This document shows, one piece after another, positions 36,393-47,051 of a stretch of DNA of 64,000 nt. Numbering within the stretch: position 1 is the stretch's first letter; each line of letters opens with the position of its first letter. The DNA comes from Proteromonas lacertae (lineage: Eukaryota; Sar; Bigyra; Opalinata; Proteromonadidae). The notes under the pieces were generated by a model. The model saw nothing but the letters and a program-made list of their open reading frames with translations. It was not told where the DNA came from and did not search any database. The stretch covers positions 24,668-88,667 of the forward strand of contig NGBS01000608.1 of the NCBI GenBank assembly GCA_002245135.1, given 5' to 3'. The translations under genes and the position numbers were made by a program.

Positions 36393-37747
36393 ATGAATTC
36401 GCCTAGCGAGGCTCCGTTAAGCAAAGATGAAGAAATTGAGGAAGTATTATAATATGTAATATTCATAGATATCGAGATTAAACAATGCATTTACTAAATC
36501 TAAGAAAAGACAAATCAATGAATTATTATACCCTATTGATGATGAAACGCTTTATTTAGCTTCGCTTTTTTATTGTATACCCTTATAAATATGCTGTTAG
36601 TAAATAATTATGAAATTAGTGAGTGGGAAGAGACATACCTTCGTTTGTGGATTAAAAATCCTGAACACTCGTATATTTTGACCTCCACATTTTTTCGATT
36701 CTTGAATATCTCACCAACAGATTTATTAATCCAATTTTTCTCATATACAAGTATATTTAATAAATATTTCTAATAACGTATATAGATTTTCGTCTAACAA
36801 TCAATAATTATCTTCAATTTGTAATTTTATTAAGTTTTGTCTCAATTGAAGAATTATTACCTTGTTTTTTCTCTATTAGTGGTATTTATAGTAAACTATC
36901 CGTTACATCAGATCAAATACACATTTTTTTACGGAATTTGAATAGTTTAGATGGTTTTGGTAGTAAAATGAGAGAATTTATCAAAGGATCTAATAAAACA
37001 GTCGAAGGAAGAATTCCTATAAAAGACTTCAAGAATTTCCTCATATCCAACATAAATATATTTAATAATGTCCTTCTTTGTCGAGATTCAATAATTGAAA
37101 ACGTAATTACCAAAAGTGAATTTAAAAATATAGAAAGACGAAATACTTACTATAACAGTCGATATAATGGAGAAGGAGATGGATTAATTACAGAAATTCC
37201 AAATGAAAGTTGTTTTAATAAATTCTATAGAATTTTATTTCTCAAAGAACCATCTCCTTATCACTACGATTATAACTTTGTAATAAATTATGAAAGAATG
37301 AAAGATAATGAAAATGATAAAGAAAAGAAAAAAGATAAAAATATAATCCTTCTAGAACAATATATTCATAGAATAATGATGAGATATCATAAAAATTTGA
37401 GAAATGGAAGTTATTGTCAAAGTTCAAAATACAGTAATCGAAGTATGCTACGTAATTCATCAGCTCAAATTCGTCGAACTAGTGGTTTGAATAGTAATTA
37501 CAATTTGAATGGAAATACTAATTTATTAAAAGGTTCAAAGAAGTTGAGAATGTCAACAACTCCATTAGTTAAATATGGAGACAACAACAACAATAATAAT
37601 AATAATAATGAAAATGACAATGAGGAAGATAATTTGAATAATAATGTAAATAACAGTAATGATCATAGTAATAGTAATCACAGTAATAAGAAAAAGAGTG
37701 TAAAACAAGGCTTGACTGTGCTTGAAGGAGATGAACAAGTTATTTGA
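36393..37747 (+). CDS. Uncharacterised protein, possibly with degenerate EF-hands
   Basis: Four exons (36393-36443, 36469-36574, 36601-36750, 36786-37747) with introns of 25, 26 and 35 bases join in frame to 422 aa, ending TGA. The middle part (YILTSTFFRFLNISPTDLL; SLDGFGSKMREFI) has a helix-loop-helix rhythm like a calcineurin-B-type EF-hand array, but no complete calcium loop is present. The C-terminal third is Lys/Arg- and then Asn-rich (poly-Asn at about 37583-37610) and ends GLTVLEGDEQVI. I do not recognise the family. Confidence 0.65.
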
Positions 37748-38322
37748 TAGATATTTTGTTATTGGTGTTTTAGTAAATAGTGTTATGTAAATATTTATTA
37801 GATTTATGTTTTTTTGTTTTCATGTGTATTTATTTGTTAAATAATACTCATATTTATGATAATCAACACCAGTTGTTAGTGTGCATACTTTTTTAACATT
37901 TGACTAGTTTATAAATGCTTACTACAATGTATAAACAAATCTTACAATTATAGAGCCTATTTTTATTGATAAATCTAAAGATGAAGGTGCATAGGGTATT
38001 AAAAATTATATTATGCTTATTTTATTTTTTATATAACTAAATATAGTTTTATTACCTAAATATAAAAGATAGCAATTACAAAATCTAACTAATTCAAACT
38101 ATAAAAAATATTTTTGGAAAGAGATGAAAATATACAAACATATGATCATGTGAATGACTGTGACAAGATGAAGCAACTTCATTATTGAATTTCTTCTAAA
38201 ACAATAAGTATATATAAATAATTACAACTTCGTCTATTATCCTTCTAATAGCTCATTTATCTAATAATCAAATCAATCAATGATTTAAAGATTTTGAGTC
38301 GTTACACATCAACATAAATAAA
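37748..38322. other. Intergenic, 575 bases
   Basis: Upstream region of the secreted EGF protein. AT-rich; the stretch from 38100 to 38180 is less AT-biased (GTGAATGACTGTGACAAGAT and neighbours) and may hold regulatory sites. No coding or RNA feature seen. Confidence 0.45.
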
Positions 38323-40183
38323 ATGTCATTCTTCATGAAGCTTTTACTTTGCTGTCTGTTTGTTTTAACTGTTTATTCTTCTTGCCCTGGTGGCTGCAGT
38401 GGACACGGAACGTGTGGTGCTAATGGTGTATGTACTTGCGCTTCAATCACTTCAACTGGTTGGGGATCAGCCTTAAATGCTGGTTATACTGGTGCAGATT
38501 GTTCATTAAGTATAATATAAATTATTTTCTATTTTTTAACTAGGAACTTGTCCTGTTGGTGCTTCTATTCAAACAATTCCTGTAGTCTTTAGAGGAACTG
38601 TTTATCCTCATCCAATTGATGGTCAAAGACGATTAGATGAAGTAGCTTCAACAATTAGTCCAAACTTTCCAATTAAAAACACATATAAAGTAGAATCTGA
38701 AGATTTAAAAGGTTTGATGAATGTGGAAGGAGGTATTTTGAAATGTAGTAGATTAGATAATAGTGGTTATTTAGGAACAGCAAATGTTCTTGCCTTTGAT
38801 GGTGAGAAGATAGCAATTATTCAATACAACTTCAACTTAACAAAAGCAGCACCAATACCATTGAATGATACAGAACCAGAAGAAGATGAATATGATTATA
38901 ATGATTATATTGGAAATACCGTTTGTTCTATATTTTCAACCAGAAATGATTTAAGTCAATATAAATCAATAAAAGGTGAAGGTAGTACTATTAATCCTTG
39001 GTTAAATTATGCCGAAATGTTGAACTTAATGAAATGGTCAAATGAAGTATCAACAAGTGAAGAAGATTCAACAACTAGTGAAGAAAAAGAAGAAAAATTA
39101 CAAGTTGCTTGTTATAAAACTAAACTAGCTGATGATGATAAAGAAACAACAAGATCATATGTATTCTATGGTGATTTAACTGTAACAGTTGGAGTTACTG
39201 ATGTAGAGTTCAAAATAGAAGGTGTAACTCTAGATAATTATACAGTATGTTATATTTTAGCTAAAGGAAATGGTGATGTAATTAGTATTGAAGAATCAGA
39301 TTTATCAAAGAAATTAAAGAAAGAAGGTGATAAATGGTATTATGAAATAGCTAAAGAAGGTAATCCAATTGTAGAAACAACTGGTCCAACTATTGGAATT
39401 AAAGTTTCTCAAGATACAATAGATAATATTATTGCAGATTTAAAAAACCAATCAATTGCAGCTACAGGTGGAAGTGATGAAACTGACCTTAGTGTAGTAA
39501 GTCAACCTAAAGTAACAATTCCATTACCAACTACACCACAAGAAAAAGCTATTATTATTGCTATTTCAATGCCTGGAACCCCCGTAGTTATTGATTTTGG
39601 TGATGCTGGAAAACTACCAAATACTATAATTGGAGTTAAGCCAACAAATGGTAATCCAAGAAGATTATTAAATGAAAACGGAAGAGAATTAGAAGATCCT
39701 ATTAGTTTTGATATGTATAAAGGAATGGATTATGTTTTTGCTGATGCATTTCCTGCTTCAGGAATTACTGATTTTCATATTGACTTTGAAAAGGTTGGTG
39801 GTGTTCATTCTCCTATTGAATGTAGTGGTCAAGGATTATGTAATAGAGAAAGTGGTGAATGTCAATGTTATAATGGATTTACTGGTGAAGCTTGTCAAAG
39901 AATGAGTTGTCCAAATGATTGTAATAATCATGGTAAATGTGTTTCATCACTTGCTACTTCATATACTGCTTATGGTGAAGGAAATGGAATGATATATCGA
40001 TGTGAATGTGATAATGGATATCGAGGAGCAGATTGTTCTTTAAAAGAATGTCCAAGTGATATATCTGAGGTGACAGATCGAGATTGTAGTAACAATGGTT
40101 TATGTGATTATTCCTCTGGTTTATGTAATTGTTTTGCTGGATTTTATGGAGAAGCTTGTCAATACTCTATAGGAACTGCTTAA
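38323..40183 (+). CDS. Secreted protein with EGF/tenascin-type repeats
   Basis: Two exons (38323-38509, 38544-40183; 34-base intron) give 608 aa. A signal peptide (MKLLLCCLFVLTVYSS) is followed at once by an EGF-like unit, CPGGCSGHGTCGANGVCTC. A middle domain of about 400 residues with a few Cys has no recognised fold. Three more EGF-like units close the protein: CSGQGLCNRESGECQCYNG, CPNDCNNHGKCVSS with CECDNGYRGADC, and CSNNGLCDYSSGLCNCFAG. There is no C-terminal membrane helix or obvious GPI signal, so it is likely secreted or held at the surface by partners. Similar EGF-flanked proteins occur in many protists; the function is unknown. Confidence 0.82.
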
Positions 40184-40339
40184 AGGTAACTAGGTGAACA
40201 TATTATTCGTAATGAACACTATTATAATAATGATTATGACTATATTGTGTTGTTTTTTGATAAATTCAATTCTTTAATATTTATTACTATTTTCTCCACA
40301 AAACAATAATAATAATATAAAATATAATAATTATTTCAT

Positions 40340-41087
40340 TTAAATTTGATTATCATCACATCTATATGAAACTAAAGTATCAACTTTATGAACTTTTGTA
40401 GTAAAACTTCTCAATCTAACTTCAGCAGAGTTATTTATATATTTTGGATCACTTTCTTCCCATTTTAATGGAACTTCGCTGTTTTTATCTGTATAAACCA
40501 ATAATTCAAATGAACAAGGTTCTTCTATTAAGGGAAGGAATGTCACTGAGGCTGTAATTTGACGAATAATGGCTTGAATTTCTTTTTGAATTTCTGATTC
40601 TGGTTTTTCATATCCTCTATTTACATAATACACAGAAAATATACTGTATTTTGTTTTGAACTACATTTTGGTCTGTTTCTACATTAAATACCCATCGTTC
40701 TAATATTTCTCCAGTGTGCAATCCCATTATTACCAATACTAATGATTTTATTTCACCTCTCATTAACCATTCTATTAAAGTATATTAAACATTCGCCTAA
40801 TACGTTGAATTTGAGCTAATATTTGCGTTAAATAGCTCTTTAAACCTTTATCTGTACTAACAACCATTGATAATCCATACTTCTTTACTCTTTCAAATGT
40901 TTCAGGTGGATATACTCCTCTTTGATATAATATACTATTCAAAATTTAATTTATATTGTTTGAATACCTGTTTACACTGAATGCAAAGAATTCTGAGACT
41001 ATCTCAGTAGAACCTTTTAAAGATATAATATTTTTGGTTGATGTTGCAGTTGAATTCTATTTTATAACAAATTATTCTTTATACCAT
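40340..41087 (-). CDS. MAD2: MAD2 spindle-checkpoint protein (HORMA domain)
   Basis: Five exons, the first being only the ATG (41087-41085), then 41056-40968, 40934-40804, 40771-40645 and 40616-40340. Introns are 28, 33, 32 and 28 bases. The join is exactly in frame and gives 208 aa, against 205 for human MAD2L1. The HORMA core is clear: STEIVSEFFAFSVNSILYQR, ETFERVKKYGLSMVV, AIIRQITASVTFLPLIEEPC, YTDKNSEVPLKWEES, and the C-terminal safety belt EVRLRSFTTKVHKVDTLVSY. It senses unattached kinetochores and holds CDC20 to delay anaphase. It shares an 88-base divergent promoter with mS35. Confidence 0.96.
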
Positions 41088-41175
41088 CAAGAATAATGAA
41101 ATAAATTTGATTTTTTAAATTTTCACAACAGATTTGCTTGAATAGGCTTGAGATTAAGAATTTATTTTGTCAATT
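41088..41175. promoter_or_regulatory. Divergent promoter between MAD2 and mS35
   Basis: 88 bases carrying GCTTGA at 41136-41141 and GGCTTGA at 41145-41151, which are the reverse complement of the TCAAGC element. They lie 25 bases before the mS35 ATG and about 49 before the MAD2 ATG. Confidence 0.4.
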
Positions 41176-42422
41176 ATGCTGGCAAGGAGTGCTTATAAAT
41201 CATTGTATGAGAAATATATACATTCATGTAGACATCTGCTATCACAGAATGCAAAAATCATTACTTCTTTTTCTGCACAAATAAATGTACCCAAGAGATT
41301 TGAATCTAGTAGTAATGAAAATGAAAATGATGATCTTGATATAATGTTGGATATGGATGAAAGACATTTTATAAAATCATTCCTAAAGTATGATCTAAAT
41401 CCAGAAATACCAAGAGTTCCAACTGAAACTAAAACAAAAAATGATACAAATAAAAAACCAAAAGAAACCGCAAAGGTTGTCGATTTTCAACAAATGATGG
41501 GAGTTGGAGATAAACCAATTTTCAATGATAAAGAGTTGGAGATGTTAAATAAACAATTACAAAACAATGAAAGTCTAAAAAGAGATGCAGGTTCATCAGT
41601 ATTTTTTGAAGAAAATGGTATATGGAAGGATCTAAGTATGATTAATTAATAATCTCGAATTTTTCTGTTAAATAGATAATCGATATTATCGTAGGTTGCA
41701 TGCACCAGAAGATTTTCTAGATAAGAACTTACCTCCTGATTTTTTAGGTAGAAATTCACAAGAATTAGCTCAAACTCTCAATCAGCAGAATGAAGCAAGA
41801 CCATTGTATCAAGATCTATATGGAAAGGGACTTCCTCCTGAATGTTTAATAGATGATTATACAAAGCCACAAGATCCCTTGGAAATCAGTGAAGATGAGG
41901 ATTTAGCTAAAACTGTGATTAATGATAAGAAATACTCATTTGAAGGATGTGAAGGATTGACTATAACTACTCAGGAGTATGTGGAAGCAAAGACATGGGA
42001 AACACAACAATTTGGTGAAAATCCACTTAATTGGAAAGGGATTGTTACTATTAAAGTCAAAAATTTACCTTTAACACTTGAACAACGTCATAAACTAATA
42101 TTATTAGCTGAAAAAAGATATAATAAGAAAACAGGTATTTTAAAGATTACATGTTGTGATTATCCATCTAGAAGGCAAAATTTAGTTAAATGTTTAGACT
42201 TTCTTAGAATCTCTTATACAGGAAAGCAAAGTATACACACCAATAGAAAAACCAAAATTGAAAATGGCTCAATGCAAACATGACCTTACAGTTGCACAAC
42301 ATTATTTAGCCATTGCAGATTTTTTCAGTGGGAAGACAAAAGAACTATACGGACCAAAAATCGAAGGAATTGATGAAAAAGAAGAAGAAAAAGGATTTGA
42401 TTTTGATACCAGTTTTCTGTAA
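41176..42422 (+). CDS. MRPS35: Mitochondrial small-subunit ribosomal protein mS35
   Basis: Starts MLARSAYKSLYEKYIHSCRH, a basic, acid-poor N-terminus fit for mitochondrial import. A 40-base intron (41636-41675) joins the first exon to NNRYYRRLHAPEDFL. The conserved mS35 core is WKGIVTIKVKNLPLTLEQRH followed by LAEKRYNKKTGILKITC and SRRQNLVKCLDFL. Near 42225 the frame moves +1; the new frame runs on through AQCKHDLTVAQHYLAIADFF to TAA at 42422. Reading without the shift would stop at 42283. The family match is good in the core; the tail is less conserved in any lineage. Its presence implies active mitochondrial translation. Confidence 0.85.
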
Positions 42423-42525
42423 ATCTATTTTATTTGTGTTTAAAAAGAATATTTGTTGAGAAAAATAAAATTTAAACAATTTGGGGTTACGAAAACATTT
42501 TTTCGTACAACACAGAAATTAAAAA

Positions 42526-42776
42526 ATGAGAGTTTCAAACAAAGTTGCGAGAGTAATTTTATATTTTGTAGCAACGGCCACAGTTGTAGGAGCTTATGCA
42601 TCTTACAGAGTTAGATATAAAGTATAGAAGATTATATTTCTTCTTTTTAGGAAAACCAAGAAAGAGTGAAAATGTTTATGGAAGAATACAAATTACAACA
42701 ACAAATCGAAGAAAAAAATAGTAAAAATGAAATATCAGAAGAAATACTTCCTTCAAAAGACAAAGAGACGTTATAA
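42526..42776 (+). CDS. PET117: PET117-like cytochrome c oxidase assembly factor
   Basis: Two exons (42526-42621, 42651-42776; 29-base intron) give 73 aa. It begins SNKVARVILYFVATATVVGA, one membrane-spanning or amphipathic segment preceded by the S-K-V motif of PET117, followed by ENQERVKMFMEEYKLQQQIE, the charged helix seen in that family (human protein 81 aa). PET117 couples haem A synthesis and cytochrome oxidase assembly at the inner mitochondrial membrane. Small size limits certainty. Confidence 0.65.
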
Positions 42777-43025
42777 ATCAATTTTCATATTATTTATGTT
42801 TGTATTATGAATGTATTTATGGATTATATGTGAATATTAAAATCAAAATTATTCATATTCTTTAATTTCCCCCATCATAAGTATCATTAAACTTCACTAA
42901 GATTAAAAACAAATTGTCTAACAAAAATTCTTCTTCAATGGTTCAAAAATTAGAAAAATAATGAAATGCAGAGTTAAATAGGGAATATATACTTTTAAAA
43001 GCCTCAAAATTCATTTTTGATTGAA

Positions 43026-44284
43026 ATGTCAGGCAGGAATAGTTCTGAAGGCAAAGATAGTATTTCAAAAATTGTATTTATCAAATAGACAACTTGACCC
43101 AACTTTATGCGTATGATAGTCAACTGGCAAAGGAATATGATGAAGAAAAGTTTCTTTACATTTTGAATGTATCCAGAGATGATAGTGACAGTATACACAT
43201 TTTTTGAGTTATTTTAATTAGAAGGTAGACCAGCACAGAGTTTATCTTTTCAATTTTTAGCAAGAGTATTATCTTTATTCATTATAAATATATAGTATTG
43301 CCCGAGTGATAATGAAAAGTTGATACAAAAATGTGTAAGTTCTTATTTGAACTTTATTCAAAATCATATAAATTTAACCGAATGGGCTGGAGTAGTTCGT
43401 TGTTTTCAGACTTTTTTAGGTGGAGTAACCATAGAGAAAAGTCAATTAGAAACATTGCACAGAACATTATATCCTTTAAAGGCTAAATGCAGCACAATGA
43501 TACAAAAGAAGTTATATTCAAAACTACTAGATTTTTTGAGTGAAAAAATAAATCCTGGAGGTAGTAAGAAGGTTCCTAAACAACACAAACAACAGTCACC
43601 ACAACAATCATCAAATCAACAGAATACAGATAATGCACCTTCACAGATCGAATCAAGTAATTCAGAAAATGCATCTAATGGAATGGAAGAGGAAACAGAA
43701 TCAGATATTCCACCTCCACTTCCACCAAAACCAAACTCTCTCAAACCCGAATCAAGCCAAAATGAATCGTCAAACCAGAATCAAACTGAAGCAAATAGAA
43801 AACCAAAAAGAATTGAATTAGAAGAGGAAGATTTGATAGAAGATGACGATGACACTGGTATAGTAATAGAAGATGAATCTAACACTATCCCTATCCCTAT
43901 ATTTAATGTTAATGACAATAATATCTCACAATCCCCTTCATCTTCAACACAAATACAACCTATTTCCAAATCAAATACATCATCATCATCATCATTATCT
44001 AATACACCATCAAATCATAATAATAATTCATCAAAATCAAATGGTCGATCAAATCGAAGTCAAAGTAACAGACAATCATCATCATCATCAACCAATCAAA
44101 ATTCAAAGAATTCATCCAATAAAATATCATCATCATTACAACCAACACAACCACCACCTCAATCATCTTCATCTTCATTATCTTCTTCTTCCAATAATAA
44201 TAACAATAATAACGTGTATTATAGAAGTAGTAAATATCCTGACAGCTCTAATCCATTTGCACATAGACATCATGAATCACAATA

Positions 44285-44322
<38 letters not shown>

Positions 44323-45775
44323 TTATTATTATTTATTTAGTTTTGTTGGTAATGTTGGTACTCATCTCAAATACACTCAACTTCAAAAGATATTCGAACA
44401 AATTGGTGGAGGTTTAGTCCATGATATTGAACTACCACCACTCAAATCAGATACTTGTCCAGTTGGTCATATATTTGTCAATTTCTATGATATTTCAGGT
44501 GCAATTAGTTCCGTTAAGAATCTCAATAATTATTACGATGGTAGGTACAATTGGTTTATTCATTATTCCAATGGTAAAAAGACGCAATACGTCCAGGTAA
44601 GTACACTTAATAAAGATGTTGATTTGAATGAAAATAATTTCAAAGAAAAATTGTCAAAATATGGAAAAATCTTAGAATATCATAAGATTCGTCCAGATTT
44701 GATCATTTGTCAATTCATTAATTCAACAATTAGCACTCAATGTGTAGTAGATATGGATAAAATAGATGAAGTAAATGGACAAAAATATATCATCTCATTG
44801 TTACCTGATTATAAATGGAATGAATTGACCAATAGAAATGCTTCAGGTAGTTTTAAGATTAATCCAATTTATGCATTAAGAATATTACCAATTAGGAGTA
44901 TGAAGGAGATGGATGATGTAATTCATTTTAGTAAGAGAATATGTAATTTTCAAATAATATCTAGTAGGATTGAAGATATGTATTTGGATTTAGGAATTTA
45001 TAATGATAATGATGTTAAAAGTATATATATATATTATACATTTGTCTTTTTGTATTATAGAATTGAAGGAGAGTATGAAAGATTATGATTCTTATGATCA
45101 TATGCCAATAGCAGCAGTAGAAATTCCTTACAAACCACCTAAGAAAGAAAGAGAAAGAGATAGAGATAGAGATTATGATGTATATTATATATATAATATT
45201 ATTATAAATAGAGAGATAGCTATTATTATTATCGTAGATCATCATCACCACCATCTTCTCATTCCCATTCTCATTATCATTCATCTAGAGATAGATATCC
45301 ATCACCATCAGATTCACGATATAATAATAATAATAATAATAATAGAAATAGTCGAGGTAGATATAGATCTCCAATTCGTAGAATGAATAATATAGACAAT
45401 AATAATAATAATATTAATTCTAATAGTTTATATGATTATAGGAGGTATAATGGAAGGAGTAGGAGTAGGAGTAGAGATAGAAGTTTTAATAATAATAATA
45501 ATATTAATAGAAATAATATAAATAATAATCAGTATATTATTTAATTTAAATAATTAATCACAACATTTTATTTATTATATAAATTATAGAAATAGAAGAT
45601 ATAATAATAATAATAATCGATATAATAATAATAATAATAATACAGCTAATATGAATAATCAACAACAACAACAACAACAACAATTTGACCAACAACAGCA
45701 ACTACAAAGGTATTATATTATTTAATTTAATTTAATCTTATATATATATATATATATAAACAGTAATAATAACAA

Positions 45776-45806
<31 letters not shown>

Positions 45807-46040
45807 CTGGACAGTAATTCTAATATCAATAATTATGTACAATATGAATGTATCTATAATGAATAATTTATAAATAGCATATGGATTAACTCCATCACCA
45901 GATAATTCTACTACTACTACTTCAAATAATAATAATAATAATAATATAATAATTGATAGTCCACATGATTCAAATGTATTTTCTATTATTTTTTAATTTA
46001 ATTTTTACAGAATGATGAAGCTATATCAGATGTAGAATGA
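43026..46040 (+). CDS. RNA-binding protein with RRM domains and an RS/Asn-rich tail
   Basis: ATG at 43026; short introns at about 43062-43090, 43192-43222 and 43267-43296 join an N-terminal helical domain of about 100 residues (LSFQFLARYCPSDNE, EWAGVVRCFQTFLGG) that I do not recognise. A Ser/Asn/Gln/Pro-rich linker follows, with PPPLPPKP. After a TA-rich intron (about 44288-44339) comes an RRM: LFVGNV (RNP2) and GHIFVNFYD (RNP1), then a second, weaker RRM-like unit (LSKYGKILEYHKIRPDLIIC) and perhaps a third (NPIYALRILPIRSMKEM). The tail is Asn- and Arg/Ser-rich (RYRSPIRRM; GRSRSRSRDRSF), as in SR-type splicing factors, and ends NDEAISDVE with TGA. Nuclear pre-mRNA binding is inferred. Confidence 0.7.
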
Positions 46041-47051
46041 AAAGAGAAATATAAAGATTATTCTTTTTACTCAATATATTATATATTATTATATATTTCA
46101 CTTCAAATTTTTATTATTAATATTTTTATTTGTTTTTATTGTTATCAGTTGTGATATTTAGTTAGAATATTATTCTATTTATCCAGACATGCTTATTATT
46201 TAGCATTTATTATAATACAAACATTTTGATTTACATATCATACAACAAACTATATATTAGTTCTATTTTCATATGTCTATTATTACACTCAAATAATATT
46301 ATATATTCTTATTTCTATATGATAAGAATTATCAAATTTTCTAAAATTAGATTCATTTTCCTAAATAAATATTATAAAAAATACAATGTTGAATTGAATA
46401 TTGTATATAAGAAATATAAATTGATATATAATAAAATTGAAACTAGGAAATGAAATGAGAATTTATTTGAATGAATATTATGTTAGTTAAATAGTATGAC
46501 GTGTATATATTTATTTGACCAACATTACTTGTATTTTGTTCTCCTTTTTAATGTCATTTGAAAATTCTGAAGATAAATATCCTAAATATAATCATATTTG
46601 AACATAAATAATAACATGAAATTTTATGTACTAATACATAAATCTTTATACTTAGAATTACGAAATTTCTCTTAATTCGTAACCAATCAAAACATATTGT
46701 GCATTAAATTATAAATAAACTAGAAATGTGCACATTAAATATATTTCTTAAGCATTATTTATAGTATATTATGAATGAATTACATTTAATATTTTAATAC
46801 TTTTAAATGCTTAAATAATGCATGTTTATTAATTATGTAACACATTTATGAGTATATAATATGAATTTAAGAAGTATTTGTGAAACTTAATATAATGCTC
46901 ACCTGTGTAGGTATTCAATAGTTACAAACTAAATTACATTTATTAAACTGAATGGCATGGCATTTGCTTCATAAAATCACTTTGTACACAAAATTAGCAA
47001 AAATATAGGGGTTTTATCATAACTAAAACTTTTTAATTTTGGTTTTAGACT
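46041..47051. other. Long AT-rich intergenic region, 1011 bases
   Basis: The largest gene-free stretch in the window. It contains only small frames of extreme Ile/Tyr/Lys composition (for example 46226-46453), which I do not believe. It is the upstream region of the giant surface-protein gene. No tRNA, repeat unit or clear motif was seen. Confidence 0.5.

Noticed and set aside
44285-44320. TA microsatellites and other simple repeats as functional elements
   Set aside because: They lie in introns or spacers of an AT-rich genome and need no special explanation.
46226-46453. Small Ile/Tyr/Lys-rich frame
   Set aside because: Composition is that of random AT-rich DNA; no start context, intron pattern or motif support.
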